From Volutella citrinella (taxonomy: Eukaryota > Ascomycota > Sordariomycetes > Hypocreales > Nectriaceae): a stretch of 64,000 nucleotides of DNA. The notes beneath the pieces were generated by a model. That model did not search any database and was not told the DNA's origin. It worked only from the letters and a program-made list of their open reading frames with translations. This document shows positions 48,318-59,837 of the stretch, in pieces (the stretch's first letter is position 1; the number at the start of each line of letters is the position of its first letter). The DNA is taken from assembly GCA_034401135.1 (NCBI GenBank), contig JAWZSP010000009.1:1364001-1428000 (forward strand), read 5' to 3'. The position numbers and the translations under genes were made by a program.

Positions 48318-49825
48318 TGTGATGCGCCGCCGTTGGGAGATTGCCTGGAGGAGTCCAACGGGCAGAGTTGGAAGGAGCTGGACCTCAAGCTTGGCATTGC
48401 GGTGGAGGAATGATGCGGCTCAGCAGCCCACCAGTCCGAGGCACGGCGGGCCCTGGAGCAGTTGGCTCCTGCCTATTGCTTCTGGACTATCAACCGACGG
48501 TAGTGTGAGCGGTCGTTAGGTACTGGATACCTTGGTCAGTAGTGCGTTTGCCAGGAACCTTAAGTATAGCGACATCTAGCAACGTGCACAGTCCCCAGAG
48601 CATGGCGGGGGTGGGGCCGTTGGAGACTGGTTGCACAACCTGGACCTGCTGGTTGACATCATGCTAGCCTTGTTTAAGCGGCTGGTCCAAAGTTCAGGGT
48701 AGGCGCAGGAATTAGATACCTTCAGTAATAGTGTCCCTGCAGGATCCCACCCCAGGCCAGTCGACTCAATAGAAGGATGCTCAAATAGAGGATAATGATC
48801 CTCTGTTATACCTCTGTCATAAATGAGCATGCGTCGGGTTTCAGCTTTGGTGCGTGGATTATTCGACGCAAACCGCGGCTGCCTGTTATCGGACTGATTC
48901 GAGTCGCTTACCAATGGAAACGTGCTATTCTGAGAAACAGCCACACCTGCTTCCATTTTTCTTTCCCGCGCCAATTAGCACAGGTCCTCTTGTTTCGCTC
49001 CTAATCATGCAAGGACACAAGATGGGAACTGCCTCGCATCGGTCGAAAAGACTACAACCACATTTCATCAGATTAGACTGCTTGGTGTTCAGTCGCCCTC
49101 TGGCACACAACCCAGGCTTTGTCTATGGCATTATTTAGCATGACGAGTCTAAACTGGTGACGGATAGCTCGGGTCCACCCACACGCCAGGACAGTGGTAA
49201 CAGGACTCGTCTCGCCTTCCCGTCACCCGCTCTCGCCCTGTCACTTTTCACTTCTCCATCAGTCCAGCCTCTCGCCCGAATAGCCAATCCGGTGGGCTCC
49301 TTGTTTGCTTTGGCGCCTTTCGCCTCCAACTTGGGCAAGACTAAGCCACATACAAGCGCATACCCGGAGGGCGACAATTTGGACACACCCACTCTTTCAA
49401 TTGATTGGTAACCTCTTCTCGCCCAGTGAGCAGTTAAATATTCTCTCTCTTGCAACACTCGTAAACCCCTCGTCCTGCTTAACTTACGACTGCGCGGTTG
49501 CCCGTCCTGGTTCACTCCTACGCTGCAACGTTTGTCGCCTCGAAGAGTTTCACTTTCCCAGCACGTCCTTTGCCTCCCCGGACATTCCCGGGACAGCCTG
49601 AGTTTCCGGTCGCCGCTCCCCCGGCCCCTCCCACTGTGAAAACTCCACACGCTTCCTGTCCGGTGCCGCTCCGTCTACCGGAACCAATTTACTCTTGTGC
49701 AACGCCCCGCGCGTCCCCTTGAGTCACTATCTTTGAGTCGCTTCAACTCACAGCACCTAGTGCGCAAGCTGGGCGAGCACAACTCAAGGCGGTTCAAGCT
49801 TTTCTTGAGGCCAACTCGCACAACC
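48318..49825. other. Non-coding region between divergent vps23 and the dioxygenase gene
   Basis: 1.5 kb holding two promoters. C/T-rich stretches near 49200-49700 resemble a fungal leader. The dioxygenase frame stays open for 43 codons upstream of its ATG but contains no other ATG, so it is not extended. No RNA gene recognised. Confidence 0.5.
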
Positions 49826-51289
49826 ATGTTGCCCTCAATTCCAACCCTTGCCGACTATGGGCTTTCGCCCACCCATGGCTTTCTTCCCGACGTCTTACCC
49901 TTGACGCGACTGCCGGACCCCTACTACAACAAGTGGGAGGCCATTGCGGCCAATCTCCAGTCTCTGATTCTGAGCCGTCGCCTTCGTGGCGTCATTGACA
50001 GGCTTCCTGTGCTCTCAACCATCGGCCTGGAGCACGAAGCCGAGTGGCGTCGTGCATACTCTCTGCTCAGCTTCATGTCCCATGGCTACATCTGGGGCGG
50101 CGACTCCCCTTCAGACCGCCTGCCACCCCCAATTGCAGTGCCTCTGTTGCAGATTTCGCACCACCTCGAGGTCCCTCCAGTTGCCACCTACGCTGCCGTC
50201 TGTCTGTGGAACTTCAAGCCGCTCTTCATGGATGAGGACATCGACAACCTTGAGAACCTTGCCACGTTGAACACATTCACCGGCGCGCTTGACGAATCCT
50301 GGTTCTATCTGGTTTCTGTTGCCATTGAGGCACGCGGTGCCCCCATCATCTCCCTGATGTTGACGGCGATTGCGGCCGCGAGACACAATGATGTCTCAAC
50401 CGTAACCCGTTGCCTACGCACATTTGCAGAGCGCCTGACCGACCTGACCATCCTGCTGCAGAGGATGCACGAAAGCTGTGACCCAACCATATTTTACAAT
50501 CGCATTCGACCATTTCTGGCCGGTAGCAAGAACATGGCTGAAGCCGGCCTGCCCAGGGGTGTCATTTACGAAGACGGCTCCGGCAACGAGACTTACCAAC
50601 AGTACAGCGGCGGCAGCAATGCTCAGAGCAGTTTGATTCAGTTCTTCGATATTGCACTGGGTATCCAACACCGCCCTACTGGCGAGACCCGGGATGCCGG
50701 GTCAGACTCGAACCGCGCGGGGGGCTCGAGTCGCCACAACTTTATCATGGAGATGCGTCGCTACATGCCTGGGCCACACGCTGCGTTCCTCAACGACGTC
50801 AGCGAGGTTGCGAATATTCGTGAGTTTGTTGAGAGCAATACTCAGGAAAAGCAACTCTGCTTGGCCTATGACGCCTGTCTGGCTATGCTCAGCGCATTCC
50901 GCGACAAGCACATTGGCGTTGTCACTCGCTACATCATCAACCCCTCCAAGCAGGTTCGCGCGAGGAGCAGATCCAGGAGCCCCGAGGCCACGCGCCAGCG
51001 CATGAACTTGGCCGTCGCATCTCGCAAGAACCAGCAGAACCAGACGGGCACCGGTGGCACGGCGCTCATCCCATTCCTCAAACAGGCCAGGGATGAAACT
51101 GGAGACCCTGCTGTAGAGGAGTGGACGCGGCGCTTCATGAAGCGCCGGATCAGGGCAGAAGGCCAGAACGATTTCTTTTTGGGCAAGCCCGAGCATGGCG
51201 CGCCACTGGAGGCCGAGGATGTCGAGGTCAAGGGCTTGGCTGGCACATGGACAATGGACGACGACGTGGGTGGAATCTGCTTATACTAG
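49826..51289 (+). CDS. bna2: Indoleamine 2,3-dioxygenase
   Basis: A single exon of 487 aa. The IDO signature is clear: residues near 90-130 (SHGYIWGGDSP, LPPPIAVPLLQISHHLEVPP, YAAVCLWNF) and the proximal haem-ligand His near 362 in RDKHIGVVTRYI. IDO is a cytosolic haem enzyme that opens the indole ring of tryptophan to N-formylkynurenine, the first step of the kynurenine route to NAD. The C-terminal 110 residues after the haem motif are charged and include KNQQNQTGTGGT, common in fungal IDO. The ATG at 49826 is the first in frame. Lack of introns is notable among intron-rich neighbours, but the gene looks intact. Fungi often carry several IDO paralogs, so which isoform this is cannot be decided here. 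Confidence 0.92.
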   Translation: MLPSIPTLADYGLSPTHGFLPDVLPLTRLPDPYYNKWEAIAANLQSLILSRRLRGVIDRLPVLSTIGLEHEAEWRRAYSLLSFMSHGYIWGGDSPSDRLPPPIAVPLLQISHHLEVPPVATYAAVCLWNFKPLFMDEDIDNLENLATLNTFTGALDESWFYLVSVAIEARGAPIISLMLTAIAAARHNDVSTVTRCLRTFAERLTDLTILLQRMHESCDPTIFYNRIRPFLAGSKNMAEAGLPRGVIYEDGSGNETYQQYSGGSNAQSSLIQFFDIALGIQHRPTGETRDAGSDSNRAGGSSRHNFIMEMRRYMPGPHAAFLNDVSEVANIREFVESNTQEKQLCLAYDACLAMLSAFRDKHIGVVTRYIINPSKQVRARSRSRSPEATRQRMNLAVASRKNQQNQTGTGGTALIPFLKQARDETGDPAVEEWTRRFMKRRIRAEGQNDFFLGKPEHGAPLEAEDVEVKGLAGTWTMDDDVGGICLY

Positions 51290-51741
51290 AGGGCGAGGGT
51301 GTTTGTTATAGACAGGGGAAGAAGGCGACATGGCTCCACAGCATGTCACCATCGGAACATCGTTGTGCAAATCATGGGGAGATGGACCAGGGAGTCCGTT
51401 TCAGTTCATCGGCGCATTCAAGCCGCGACTTTCGTCTTCAATTTTTGTTCTACACAAAGCCATCTCCGCTCTCCCCGCAAACGCAGGGCAAAAAAAAGGG
51501 CCGCCGCGATGAAATGGGAAGAGGGCCAGCTTTTTTCTCTAAAATATATACAGTAAAAAAACGAAACGTAAAAATTGAATCGTAAAACAAGAGCCGAACG
51601 CCAGGCTCTAGTGACCCTGTTCTACGCCGGGCGAAATCACATCCTTGAACGCGTCAAAGAATCTTTTGGTTTGTTGCTCGTTGGTGGCAGCGACATCTCG
51701 TGTCGCTGCCGTGCGGAGGGGGTTGGGTTTTGGCCGCTCGT
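51290..51741. other. Intergenic region between convergent dioxygenase and GH45 genes
   Basis: 452 bp of paired 3' flanks, AT-rich near 51530-51590. No gene seen. Confidence 0.55.
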
Positions 51742-52970
51742 TTAGATGGGCACGCACTGCGAGTAGTAGTCGTTGGAGAAGACACACTTGCTGCCCTGGG
51801 CGCAGGGAAGCTCGCCGTTGGGGAAGGACTCCTTGGAGCCGTTGCACTGGTGGTACATGGCGACGGTGGTGCCGGCGGAGCCCTCAGCAGCGACGGTAGC
51901 GGAAGGCTTGGGAGCGCCGCAGCCGACCTTGTGGGTGCGGGTGTTGGTGCCACCTCGGACCTTGGTGGTGGTGGGAGCAGCGGGCTTGTCGGTGACGGGA
52001 GTCTGGTCCTGCTCGCCGGCGGCGGCGCTGGTCAGGGAGGCGGCGGGAGCAGCGGAGGTGTTGTCCTCAACAACGGGCTCGTTGGTCTTGGCGGGTTCCT
52101 GGACGGCGGGCTTCTCGGTCTCCTTACCGGCATCGGCGGTCTTGGAGGGGGCGGCGGCAGCGGTCGACGATTTCTGGTCAACGGGCTTGGAGCCGCTGGA
52201 GGTGTCTCCCTTGTAGGCGGGGAAGCTGGAGTCGTCGGATCGCTTGCAGCCGCTGATGTCGGTCAGAGCCTTGGGGCACTGGACCTGCTCAAAGGTGAGG
52301 TCCGGGTTGTCGGCGTTCATGAACCAGTCGAATCGCCAGTAGCAGCCGTCCTTGAGCAGCTCGGGGAACTTGTCGCACTCGCTTCGGGATGAGATGCCGC
52401 CGTACTGAGCACCGCCGAGGCCACCCCACTGGGAGCTGCAGCCGTCGAAGATGCCAACACCACCACCGGGCATCTGGAGATCGAAGTGGTTCTCGCCAAG
52501 GTCGCCACCGGTGTTGGTGGACTGGACGATCATGGTCTTGCCCTTGACGGGGCCAGAGGTGAAGGTGACACTGATGATCGTGTTAGTGCTCTGTGAACTA
52601 CAAAATACAACACAATATAGGCCTCAACGTACGCATAGCAGCCGCAGCACCAGCTGTTCTCGGAGCCACCAGCGAGCTTGGTGGCAGCGAAGCCGTAGGC
52701 GAGGTTGTCGTTGACAGCCCAGGGCGAGTTGTTGCTGCAGGTGTAGGAGGAACCGCCGTTGCAGCCGCTGGCGGCGTTGACGTCGGAGATGGGGTTGTCG
52801 TTCTTGTCACAGGTGGTGACGGGGTTGCTGACGGCAGCCTTGTCGTTCCAGGCGCAAGACGGCTTGCAGCAGTCCCAGTATCGAGTCGACTTGCCGGATC
52901 CAGATGCGGCACTGACAGCGAGGGGGCCGACCAGGGCGAGAGAGAGAGCAGAAGCAGCGAAGGATCGCAT
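51742..52970 (-). CDS. Secreted GH45 endoglucanase with CBM1-like C-terminus
   Basis: Two exons: 52970-52633 and 52570-51742, giving 388 aa. A signal peptide covers about residues 1-21. The GH45 signature [12 protein letters not shown] follows, with the catalytic Asp near 33. A second catalytic Asp lies near 142 in [12 protein letters not shown], and many cysteines are at family positions. GH45 enzymes are extracellular inverting endo-beta-1,4-glucanases that cut cellulose. After residue 230 comes a Thr/Ser/Ala/Pro linker of about 90 residues. It ends in a Cys-rich segment (MYHQCNG, then [19 protein letters not shown]) resembling a family 1 carbohydrate-binding module, though the usual GG motif after the first Cys is missing. 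A TATA box sits 164 bp before the start. Confidence 0.92.
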
Positions 52971-53133
52971 CTTGTTGTTTAGAAATGAATGAATGGTGTT
53001 TTGAAGGAGTGACTGTGGTTGAAAAAAATGGCAGGAAGCCGGTCAAAGGGTTGTGGAAAGTGTCTAAAAGAATGAAAAGGATTGTGTGTGTCCAACTAAG
53101 AGAGGCTCAACTCCAACACTCTGTGCCGGGCTT

Positions 53134-53141
53134 CTTATATA
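53134..53141 (-). promoter_or_regulatory. TATA box of the GH45 gene
   Basis: TATATAAG on the minus strand, 164 bp upstream of the GH45 start codon. The spacing suits a strongly regulated secreted-enzyme gene. Confidence 0.6.
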
Positions 53142-54183
53142 CGATATCTAGAAATGGATGACGACCGATCTTGTCGTCTACACAGTCCCCACCCAGAGGA
53201 TTCCCAACAAGGCCCCCCAGGAGCCATATCTTTGGAGGCGACCAGGAGTCCACAGAGGTCAGCATGAGCTAGCACGATGGGAGCGTTGGGAAGCAAGTCG
53301 AAGAGCTGACGATGGTCCTATGGATGAGGGAATTGGGCTCGGCAGAAGTTCATCCACTAATGGGGAGCCTCCGATCTGGTCTGACAGGCTGGGATCGTGA
53401 ACTAACCGGATGACCGAGAAATGAGGCCAGGGGGAGTGCGGTTTCAGGAGTCGCAGTGGGGATCCAGCCGAGATTGTATCCCACAGACCACTGGGGTAGG
53501 TTGCAGTGGCGAGATGCCCAATAAGCCCTACCTGCGTTAATGAACCCAGAAAACCGGGCGCCTACCGTTGCACCCCTGGGGATAATCCCTGGCTGGCTCG
53601 AGCCGACTTCCGTTTACAGATCTTCAAATCACAGGTCTGCAATCCGTCGCCGGCGACGACGGCACAGGGCAATCCTACGGCTTGTACCGGTAATAAGTGG
53701 AGGCTCGAGTCGACGTTGGCGAGTTGCCGTCTGGGCCGGGTGGTCGGTGAGCATGAACCATCGGGGAGATTCTCCCTGGGCAAAATGCCGGAGGATGTAT
53801 ACAATGCATACGTTGGTCGTCAAACTTGGACATGGCTGTAACTATAACGCCGTCTCTATCGTCGAATGATATGCTGCCCTTGTCTGCCTACTCTGCTCGC
53901 AACTCGTCGGGCAGGCAGAAACCTGAAAACAAGCGAGCCGCGGGACATAGGAGAGTGTCTCAAGGGCCCATTTTCCACGCCACCGCCAGTACCGGCTCAC
54001 TGAAATGAAGTGATTTCAGTGAGCTGATTGTTGCTTGTTGCTCAATCTTGGCCAGCATGCGGGCAGGGTTCCGAGTTGGCTGGGGCAGGGAAAAGCGCTA
54101 ACGAGCTTCTAGGCGCGTGCCAGACGAAACCCCCTACCATCTGATTCCGTGCCTGAGGCGACAAAGGATGGGGCGAACTATTT

Positions 54184-54240
54184 AGCCACACTCACCAGCC
54201 ACACTCACTAGCCACGAGCACTAGCCACTCTAGCCACAGC
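54184..54240 (+). repeat. Imperfect 13-bp minisatellite, unit AGCCACACTCACY
   Basis: Three 13-bp units (54184-54196, 54197-54209 and a diverged 54210-54222) followed by two shortened 9-bp units to 54240. All start AGCCAC. It lies in the rpb2 upstream region. Confidence 0.8.
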
Positions 54241-54697
54241 TTTATGCTGATTAATCTGCCACCGTGGCGCAGTAGAGGTGACTAGATGCAGGATGGCACT
54301 AACCCTAAAATAGACTAGCCCATTCGGGAGTTCTTGTCGCGTCGCTGGCGCCTCAGAACTTCAAAGGTTTCAAGATCCAACAAGCAACAATTTCACGACC
54401 CTTCCAGCCGTGACGACCCCCATCCTGCGCGCACCCTCACCGCTCGCTTGCATCGGCGACATCGAGATACTGCGCATCTGTTGAAGCTTCCTTCAGAGGC
54501 CCACAGGGTGGCATAGGCGCCAGGTCATCCACCTTTCGCCGTCACTTGACTCGAGCTGGGACATTTGAGCTGTGAGGCACCAGCACCTTCCAGCACTCCA
54601 CGCCACTCCGGACCCAGAGCGCCATCAGGAGGAAGCGCTTCTGTTTGTGTAAACTAGATACCCAACTCGGATTGTTACCCTGCGCAAGATCGACACC

Positions 54698-57600
54698 ATG
54701 GCCGACTACGAAGAGGATTCCGACTACGATAACTACGGAGATGACGATGAGGGAATCACCCCCGAGGACTGCTGGACCGTCATCTCGTCCTTCTTCGAGT
54801 CCAAGGGCCTGGCATCTCAACAGACTGACTCCTTTGACGAGTTCACGCAGACCACCATCCAGGATCTCGTCAACGAGTACTCCACCATTACCCTCGACCA
54901 GCCTAATCCCCCGTCGCCACCGGGACAGACGATCGCTTTGCGCCGATATGAGATCAAGTTCGGTAGCGTCATGGTCTCGCGACCGACCATCAGCGAGACA
55001 GACGGAACCGTGACGTCGCTTCTTCCCTACGAATGCAGAGATCGTAACCTGACCTACGCCGCGCCCCTCTATATCAAGATTACAAAGAAGGTCTCCGTCG
55101 CCGTCGAGAAGGAGGTTGCCCTACACGAAATGGACGATGCCCAGCGTGAGGAGTATGCCAAGACAAATGAGAACCCTACCAAGCTCGTATGGGAGATGGA
55201 GGAGGCTGGCGATGACGACTCCAAGCCCGACGATGACTGGAAGGACATGGTGTTTGTCGGAAAGCTGCCCATTATGGTCAAGTCCAAGATTTGCCATTTG
55301 AGCCGCGAGAGCGACGAAAGCCTTTTCCTCGTCAACGAGTGCCCTTACGACCAGGGCGGTTACTTTGTCATCAACGGCAGTGAAAAGGTCCTCATCGCCC
55401 AGGAGCGATCTGCCGCCAACATTGTCCAGGTTTTCAAGAAGGCCCAGCCAAGCCCCTACACATACACTGCCGAGATCCGCAGTGCCCTCGAGAAGGGATC
55501 CCGACTCATCTCGAGTCTGATGCTCAAGCTTTACGGCAAGGGTGACTCTGCTCGCGGTGGCTTCGGCCAGACTATTCACACCACTCTTCCCTTCGTCAAG
55601 TCCGACCTTCCCGTCGCCATCGTGTTCCGTGCTCTTGGTGTCGTTTCCGATGAAGACATCCTGAACCACATTTGCTACGATCGATCAGACAGCCAGATGC
55701 TGGAGATGCTTCGACCTTGTATCGAGGAAGCTTTCTGCGTCCAGGATCGCGAGGTTGCTCTTGATTTCATCGGAAAGCGTGGAAACAGAGACCAGGCTGG
55801 ACTTGGTCGCGAAAAGCGTGTCCGTGTGGCCAAGGATATCCTCCAGAAGGAAACCCTGCCGCACATTTCGCAGTCCGAGGGCAGTGAGACCAGGAAAGCA
55901 TTCTTCCTTGGTTACATGGTTCACAAGCTCCTTCAGTGTGCTCTTGGCCGCCGCGAGCCTGACGATCGTGATCACTTCGGTAAGAAGCGACTGGATCTTG
56001 CTGGTCCTCTTCTGGCGAAGCTCTTCCGTGGTATTATTCGAAGGATGAACACTGAGCTCTCCAACTACCTGAAGCGATGCGTCGAGGGCAACCGCCACTT
56101 CAACCTGGCTGTCGGTATCAAGCCCGGTACCCTCTCCAACGGTCTGAAGTACTCCCTGGCCACTGGAAACTGGGGTGACCAGAAGAAGGCCATGAGCTCG
56201 ACTGCTGGTGTGTCTCAGGTGCTTAACCGTTATACATTTGCTTCTACCCTGTCGCATTTGCGACGTACCAACACTCCCATTGGACGAGACGGTAAACTGG
56301 CCAAGCCTCGCCAGCTTCACAACACCCATTGGGGTCTGGTTTGCCCGGCAGAGACGCCGGAAGGACAGGCTTGTGGTCTGGTCAAGAACTTGTCTCTGAT
56401 GTGTTACGTCAGTGTCGGCTCACCTTCGGAGCCATTGATCGAGTTCATGATCAACCGAGGCATGGAAGTCGTCGAGGAATACGAACCTCTCAGGTATCCC
56501 CACGCCACCAAGATTTTCGTCAACGGTACATGGGTCGGTGTTCATCAAGACCCCAAGCACCTCGTCGGCCAGGTCTTGGACACTCGTCGCAAGTCTTACC
56601 TGCAGTATGAGGTGTCGCTAGTCCGTGATATCCGTGACCGAGAGTTCAAGGTGTTCTCCGATGCCGGTCGAGTCATGAGGCCGGTCTTCACCGTCCAGCA
56701 GGAGGATGACATGGAGACTGGTCTCCCCAAGGGAGCCCTGGTGCTATCCAAGGAGCTTGTCAACAAGATTGCCAAGGAGCAGGCTGATCCTCCGGAGGAC
56801 CCGAACGAGAAGATTGGCTGGGAAGGTCTCATTCGAGCGGGAGCGATTGAGTACCTCGATGCCGAGGAGGAGGAAACGGCCATGATCTGCATGACACCTG
56901 AAGATCTTGACCTTTACCGCCTCCAGAAGGCTGGTGTCAACGTGGAGGACGACAACGCCGACGACCCCAACAGGCGGTTGAAGACGAAGACAAACCCCAC
57001 AACTCACATGTACACGCACTGCGAGATTCATCCCAGTATGATTCTTGGTATCTGCGCCAGCATTATCCCCTTCCCTGATCACAACCAGGTATGTACCAAA
57101 CCACGCCTACTCGTGAGCTCTACTGACGTGATATAGTCACCTCGTAACACCTACCAATCTGCCATGGGTAAGCAAGCCATGGGTTTCTTCCTGACCAACT
57201 ACTCGCGGCGCATGGATACAATGGCAAACGTCTTGTACTATCCCCAGAAGCCTTTGGCCACCACCCGATCCATGGAGTTCCTCAAGTTCCGAGAGCTGCC
57301 TGCCGGACAGAACGCCATCGTCGCCATTGCCTGTTACTCGGGTTACAACCAGGAAGATTCCGTCATTATGAACCAGAGCAGTATTGATAGAGGTCTCTTC
57401 CGAAGTCTGTTCTTCCGATCCTATTCGGATCAGGAGAAGAAGGTCGGTCTCAACTACACGGAAGTGTTTGAGAAGCCTTTCCAGCAGACAACCCTGCGAA
57501 TGAAGCACGGAACCTATGACAAGCTGGACGAGGATGGTATCGTGGCGCCCGGTGTGCGAGTGTCGGGTGAAGATATCATTATCGGAAAGACGGCGCCCAT

Positions 57601-58581
57601 CGACCCCGAGAACCAGGACCTGGGCACCCGAACCACTGTGCACCAGCGCCGCGATATCTCGACCCCTCTGCGAAGCACGGAGAACGGTATCGTGGACTCG
57701 GTCGTCGTTACGGTCAATGCGGACAATGTCAAGTACGTCAAGGTGCGAGTGAGGACGACCAAGATCCCCCAGATTGGTGACAAGTTTGCCTCTCGTCACG
57801 GACAGAAGGGTACTATCGGTGTTACCTACCGACAGGAAGACATGCCCTTCTCCCGAGAGGGTGTGACGCCCGACATCATCATCAACCCCCACGCCATTCC
57901 TTCTCGAATGACAATTGCTCACTTGATTGAGTGTCTGCTTAGCAAGGTGTCGACTTTGGAGGGTATGGAGGGTGATGCCACGCCGTTCACGGACGTCACT
58001 GTGGACTCTGTGTCGGAGCTGCTGCGAAAGCACGGCTACCAATCCCGAGGCTTCGAGATCATGTACAACGGACATACTGGTCGCAAGCTCCGGTCCCAGG
58101 TCTTCTTTGGTCCGACCTACTACCAGCGTCTTCGCCACATGGTGGATGACAAGATCCACGCCCGAGCCCGTGGCCCCGTGCAAATAATGACGCGACAGCC
58201 CGTGGAAGGTCGTGCACGAGATGGTGGTCTCCGATTCGGAGAAATGGAACGTGATTGTATGATTGCCCACGGAGCCGCCGCCTTCCTCAAGGAGCGACTG
58301 TTTGAGGTGTCTGATGCCTTCCGAGTCCACGTCTGCGAGATCTGCGGTCTCATGACGCCTATTGCGTACGTATTCAAGTTCTCAACCTCTGACACACAAG
58401 CTAACAAATTTGAAACAGAAACCTGTCGAAGCAGTCATTTGAGTGCCGACCATGCAAGAACAAGACGAAGATTGCCCAGATCCACATCCCATACGCCGCC
58501 AAGCTGCTGTTCCAGGAGCTCCAGGCCATGAATATTGCGGCGAGAATGTTTACTAGCCGCTCTGGTGTGTCGATTCGGTAA
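54698..58581 (+). CDS. rpb2: RNA polymerase II second-largest subunit Rpb2
   Basis: Three exons: 54698-57088, 57137-58365 and 58419-58581, giving 1260 aa, close to yeast Rpb2. Recognisable blocks include the acidic N-terminus, [21 protein letters not shown], the [14 protein letters not shown] segment near the active site, [13 protein letters not shown], and the C-terminal clamp zinc site. The last intron splits this zinc site, with CEIC in exon 2 and CRPC in exon 3. Together with Rpb1 it forms the catalytic centre of Pol II in the nucleus. The start ATG gives [11 protein letters not shown], the usual beginning. It is widely used as a fungal phylogenetic marker, so this is the best sequence here for identifying the species. 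Confidence 0.97.
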
Positions 58582-58847
58582 GGGGAGAACATAGTTTGCA
58601 TCCTCCATGGAGGACAAGATGAAGACCAAGGATAGATCAAGATATCAACATGGGACGACCAGGGACTGCGGCTACGCGGATGTAATGAGGGGGTCGGAAA
58701 TAGCATGTACAAAATATGATACACTACGGGGAGTAGGATAGCAAAATGAGGCGTACAAATTGCGTTGAATATGACTGGAGTGGTATCTTGTGAATGTATT
58801 CATCTAATGTACAAGTCGAGTATACAGGCGAGTATGACATGACGGGT

Positions 58848-59200
58848 TTACCGATTGGGCGGGGCCTTGTCGACAGGGTCTATTGAGTTGCTGACGTTCT
58901 GTTCCTTCTTGTATTCGGCCTCGAGCTGCTTCTGCAGTTCAAAGTCTAGCTGTCGTTCGCGCTTGACTCGCTGCTGCTCCATGTCTCGGACGACGCCTTC
59001 GTGCATGGCCTAGACGGTCAGCTTTGGTATGGGTATGGGGTGCTGGGGGGCGCCGCAGGGAGCAGTGCTGCAGCAAAGAGCCCAATTGGGACAGGGAGAC
59101 ATACCTCCTTCTCAAACTTTTGCTGGAAGTGCACTACGGCGACGGTGCCGATTGCGAGGAGCGATGTCGCCGCGAGGGTGACCTTGGATGCGTAGGACAT
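58848..59200 (-). CDS. pet117: Cytochrome c oxidase assembly protein Pet117
   Basis: Two exons: 59200-59105 and 59009-58848, giving 85 aa. The N-terminal hydrophobic helix (ASKVTLAATSLLAIGTVAVV) followed by HFQQKFEKE, and the charged MHEGVVRDMEQQRVKRERQLDFE segment, are typical of Pet117. Pet117 is a small mitochondrial inner-membrane protein needed for cytochrome c oxidase assembly, coupled to haem a synthesis. The gene is tail-to-tail with rpb2 (266 bp) and divergent from vma10. Small size lowers certainty slightly, but the pattern is distinctive. Confidence 0.87.
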
Positions 59201-59837
59201 GGCCGTCGTGTGCCTCTGGGGCGGCGGCGAGGGACTGCGAGGGAAAATTGTCGAAGCTTAGGATCTGGATGGCTCAATTGACCGTTTCGATGCGGTCGGG
59301 AAGGCAAGGGCGAAGCTGTATTGTGGACGTTTGTCAGAGAGCTGGGCGCATGGGTAGGATGGATGGTGTAGCCAAATGCAAAGAGTCGGCCCATCATGGG
59401 AAAAAGGCCGGTCGGCGTGCGACCCAATCAGAGCGGCTGTTGTGCCTGGGTGGGCTGGAGGCAATACCGGGTGCATGTGAGTGCCTCTGTGGTGGGGTCG
59501 TACCGAGCACATAGGCCTACCTACAGCGCCCAGTGAAGCCTTCTGTAGCGCTGAAGCAGCCCGTTCGGGCATGCAGCTTCCCTCCACTTGCCAGCAGGCA
59601 GGCACTTGGAGGCTCGAGCACCTGCAAGCTAGGCCCGCAGACGTAATCGGCATCGACGACGGACCTAAACCCAGGGTCGACCTCACATCTTGAAGCTCCC
59701 TCTCGACATCCATCCAGCCACATCGCCCTCCGCCGCCGCGCCCTCGTATCTGCACTTCGCCAGTCACACCAGCTCGCCTCCGATCCCTACCCGCTCGCGC
59801 CCTTCAGCTGCACGGCCCGCCAGATCTCTCGCCCATC
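59201..59837. promoter_or_regulatory. Divergent promoter of pet117 and vma10
   Basis: 637 bp between two divergent start codons. GC-rich, no TATA box or credible gene seen. Confidence 0.5.

Larger units (their letters stand above)
52971..54697. other. Non-coding region between divergent GH45 and rpb2
   Basis: 1.7 kb containing both promoters. The 54184-54240 minisatellite and the GH45 TATA box are described separately. Open frames at 53506-53841 and 53540-53869 show no protein features. Confidence 0.5.

Noticed and set aside
49697..49825. N-terminal extension of the dioxygenase, basic and Ser-rich like a mitochondrial presequence
   Set aside because: It is open in frame but would begin with GTG; the first ATG is at 49826.
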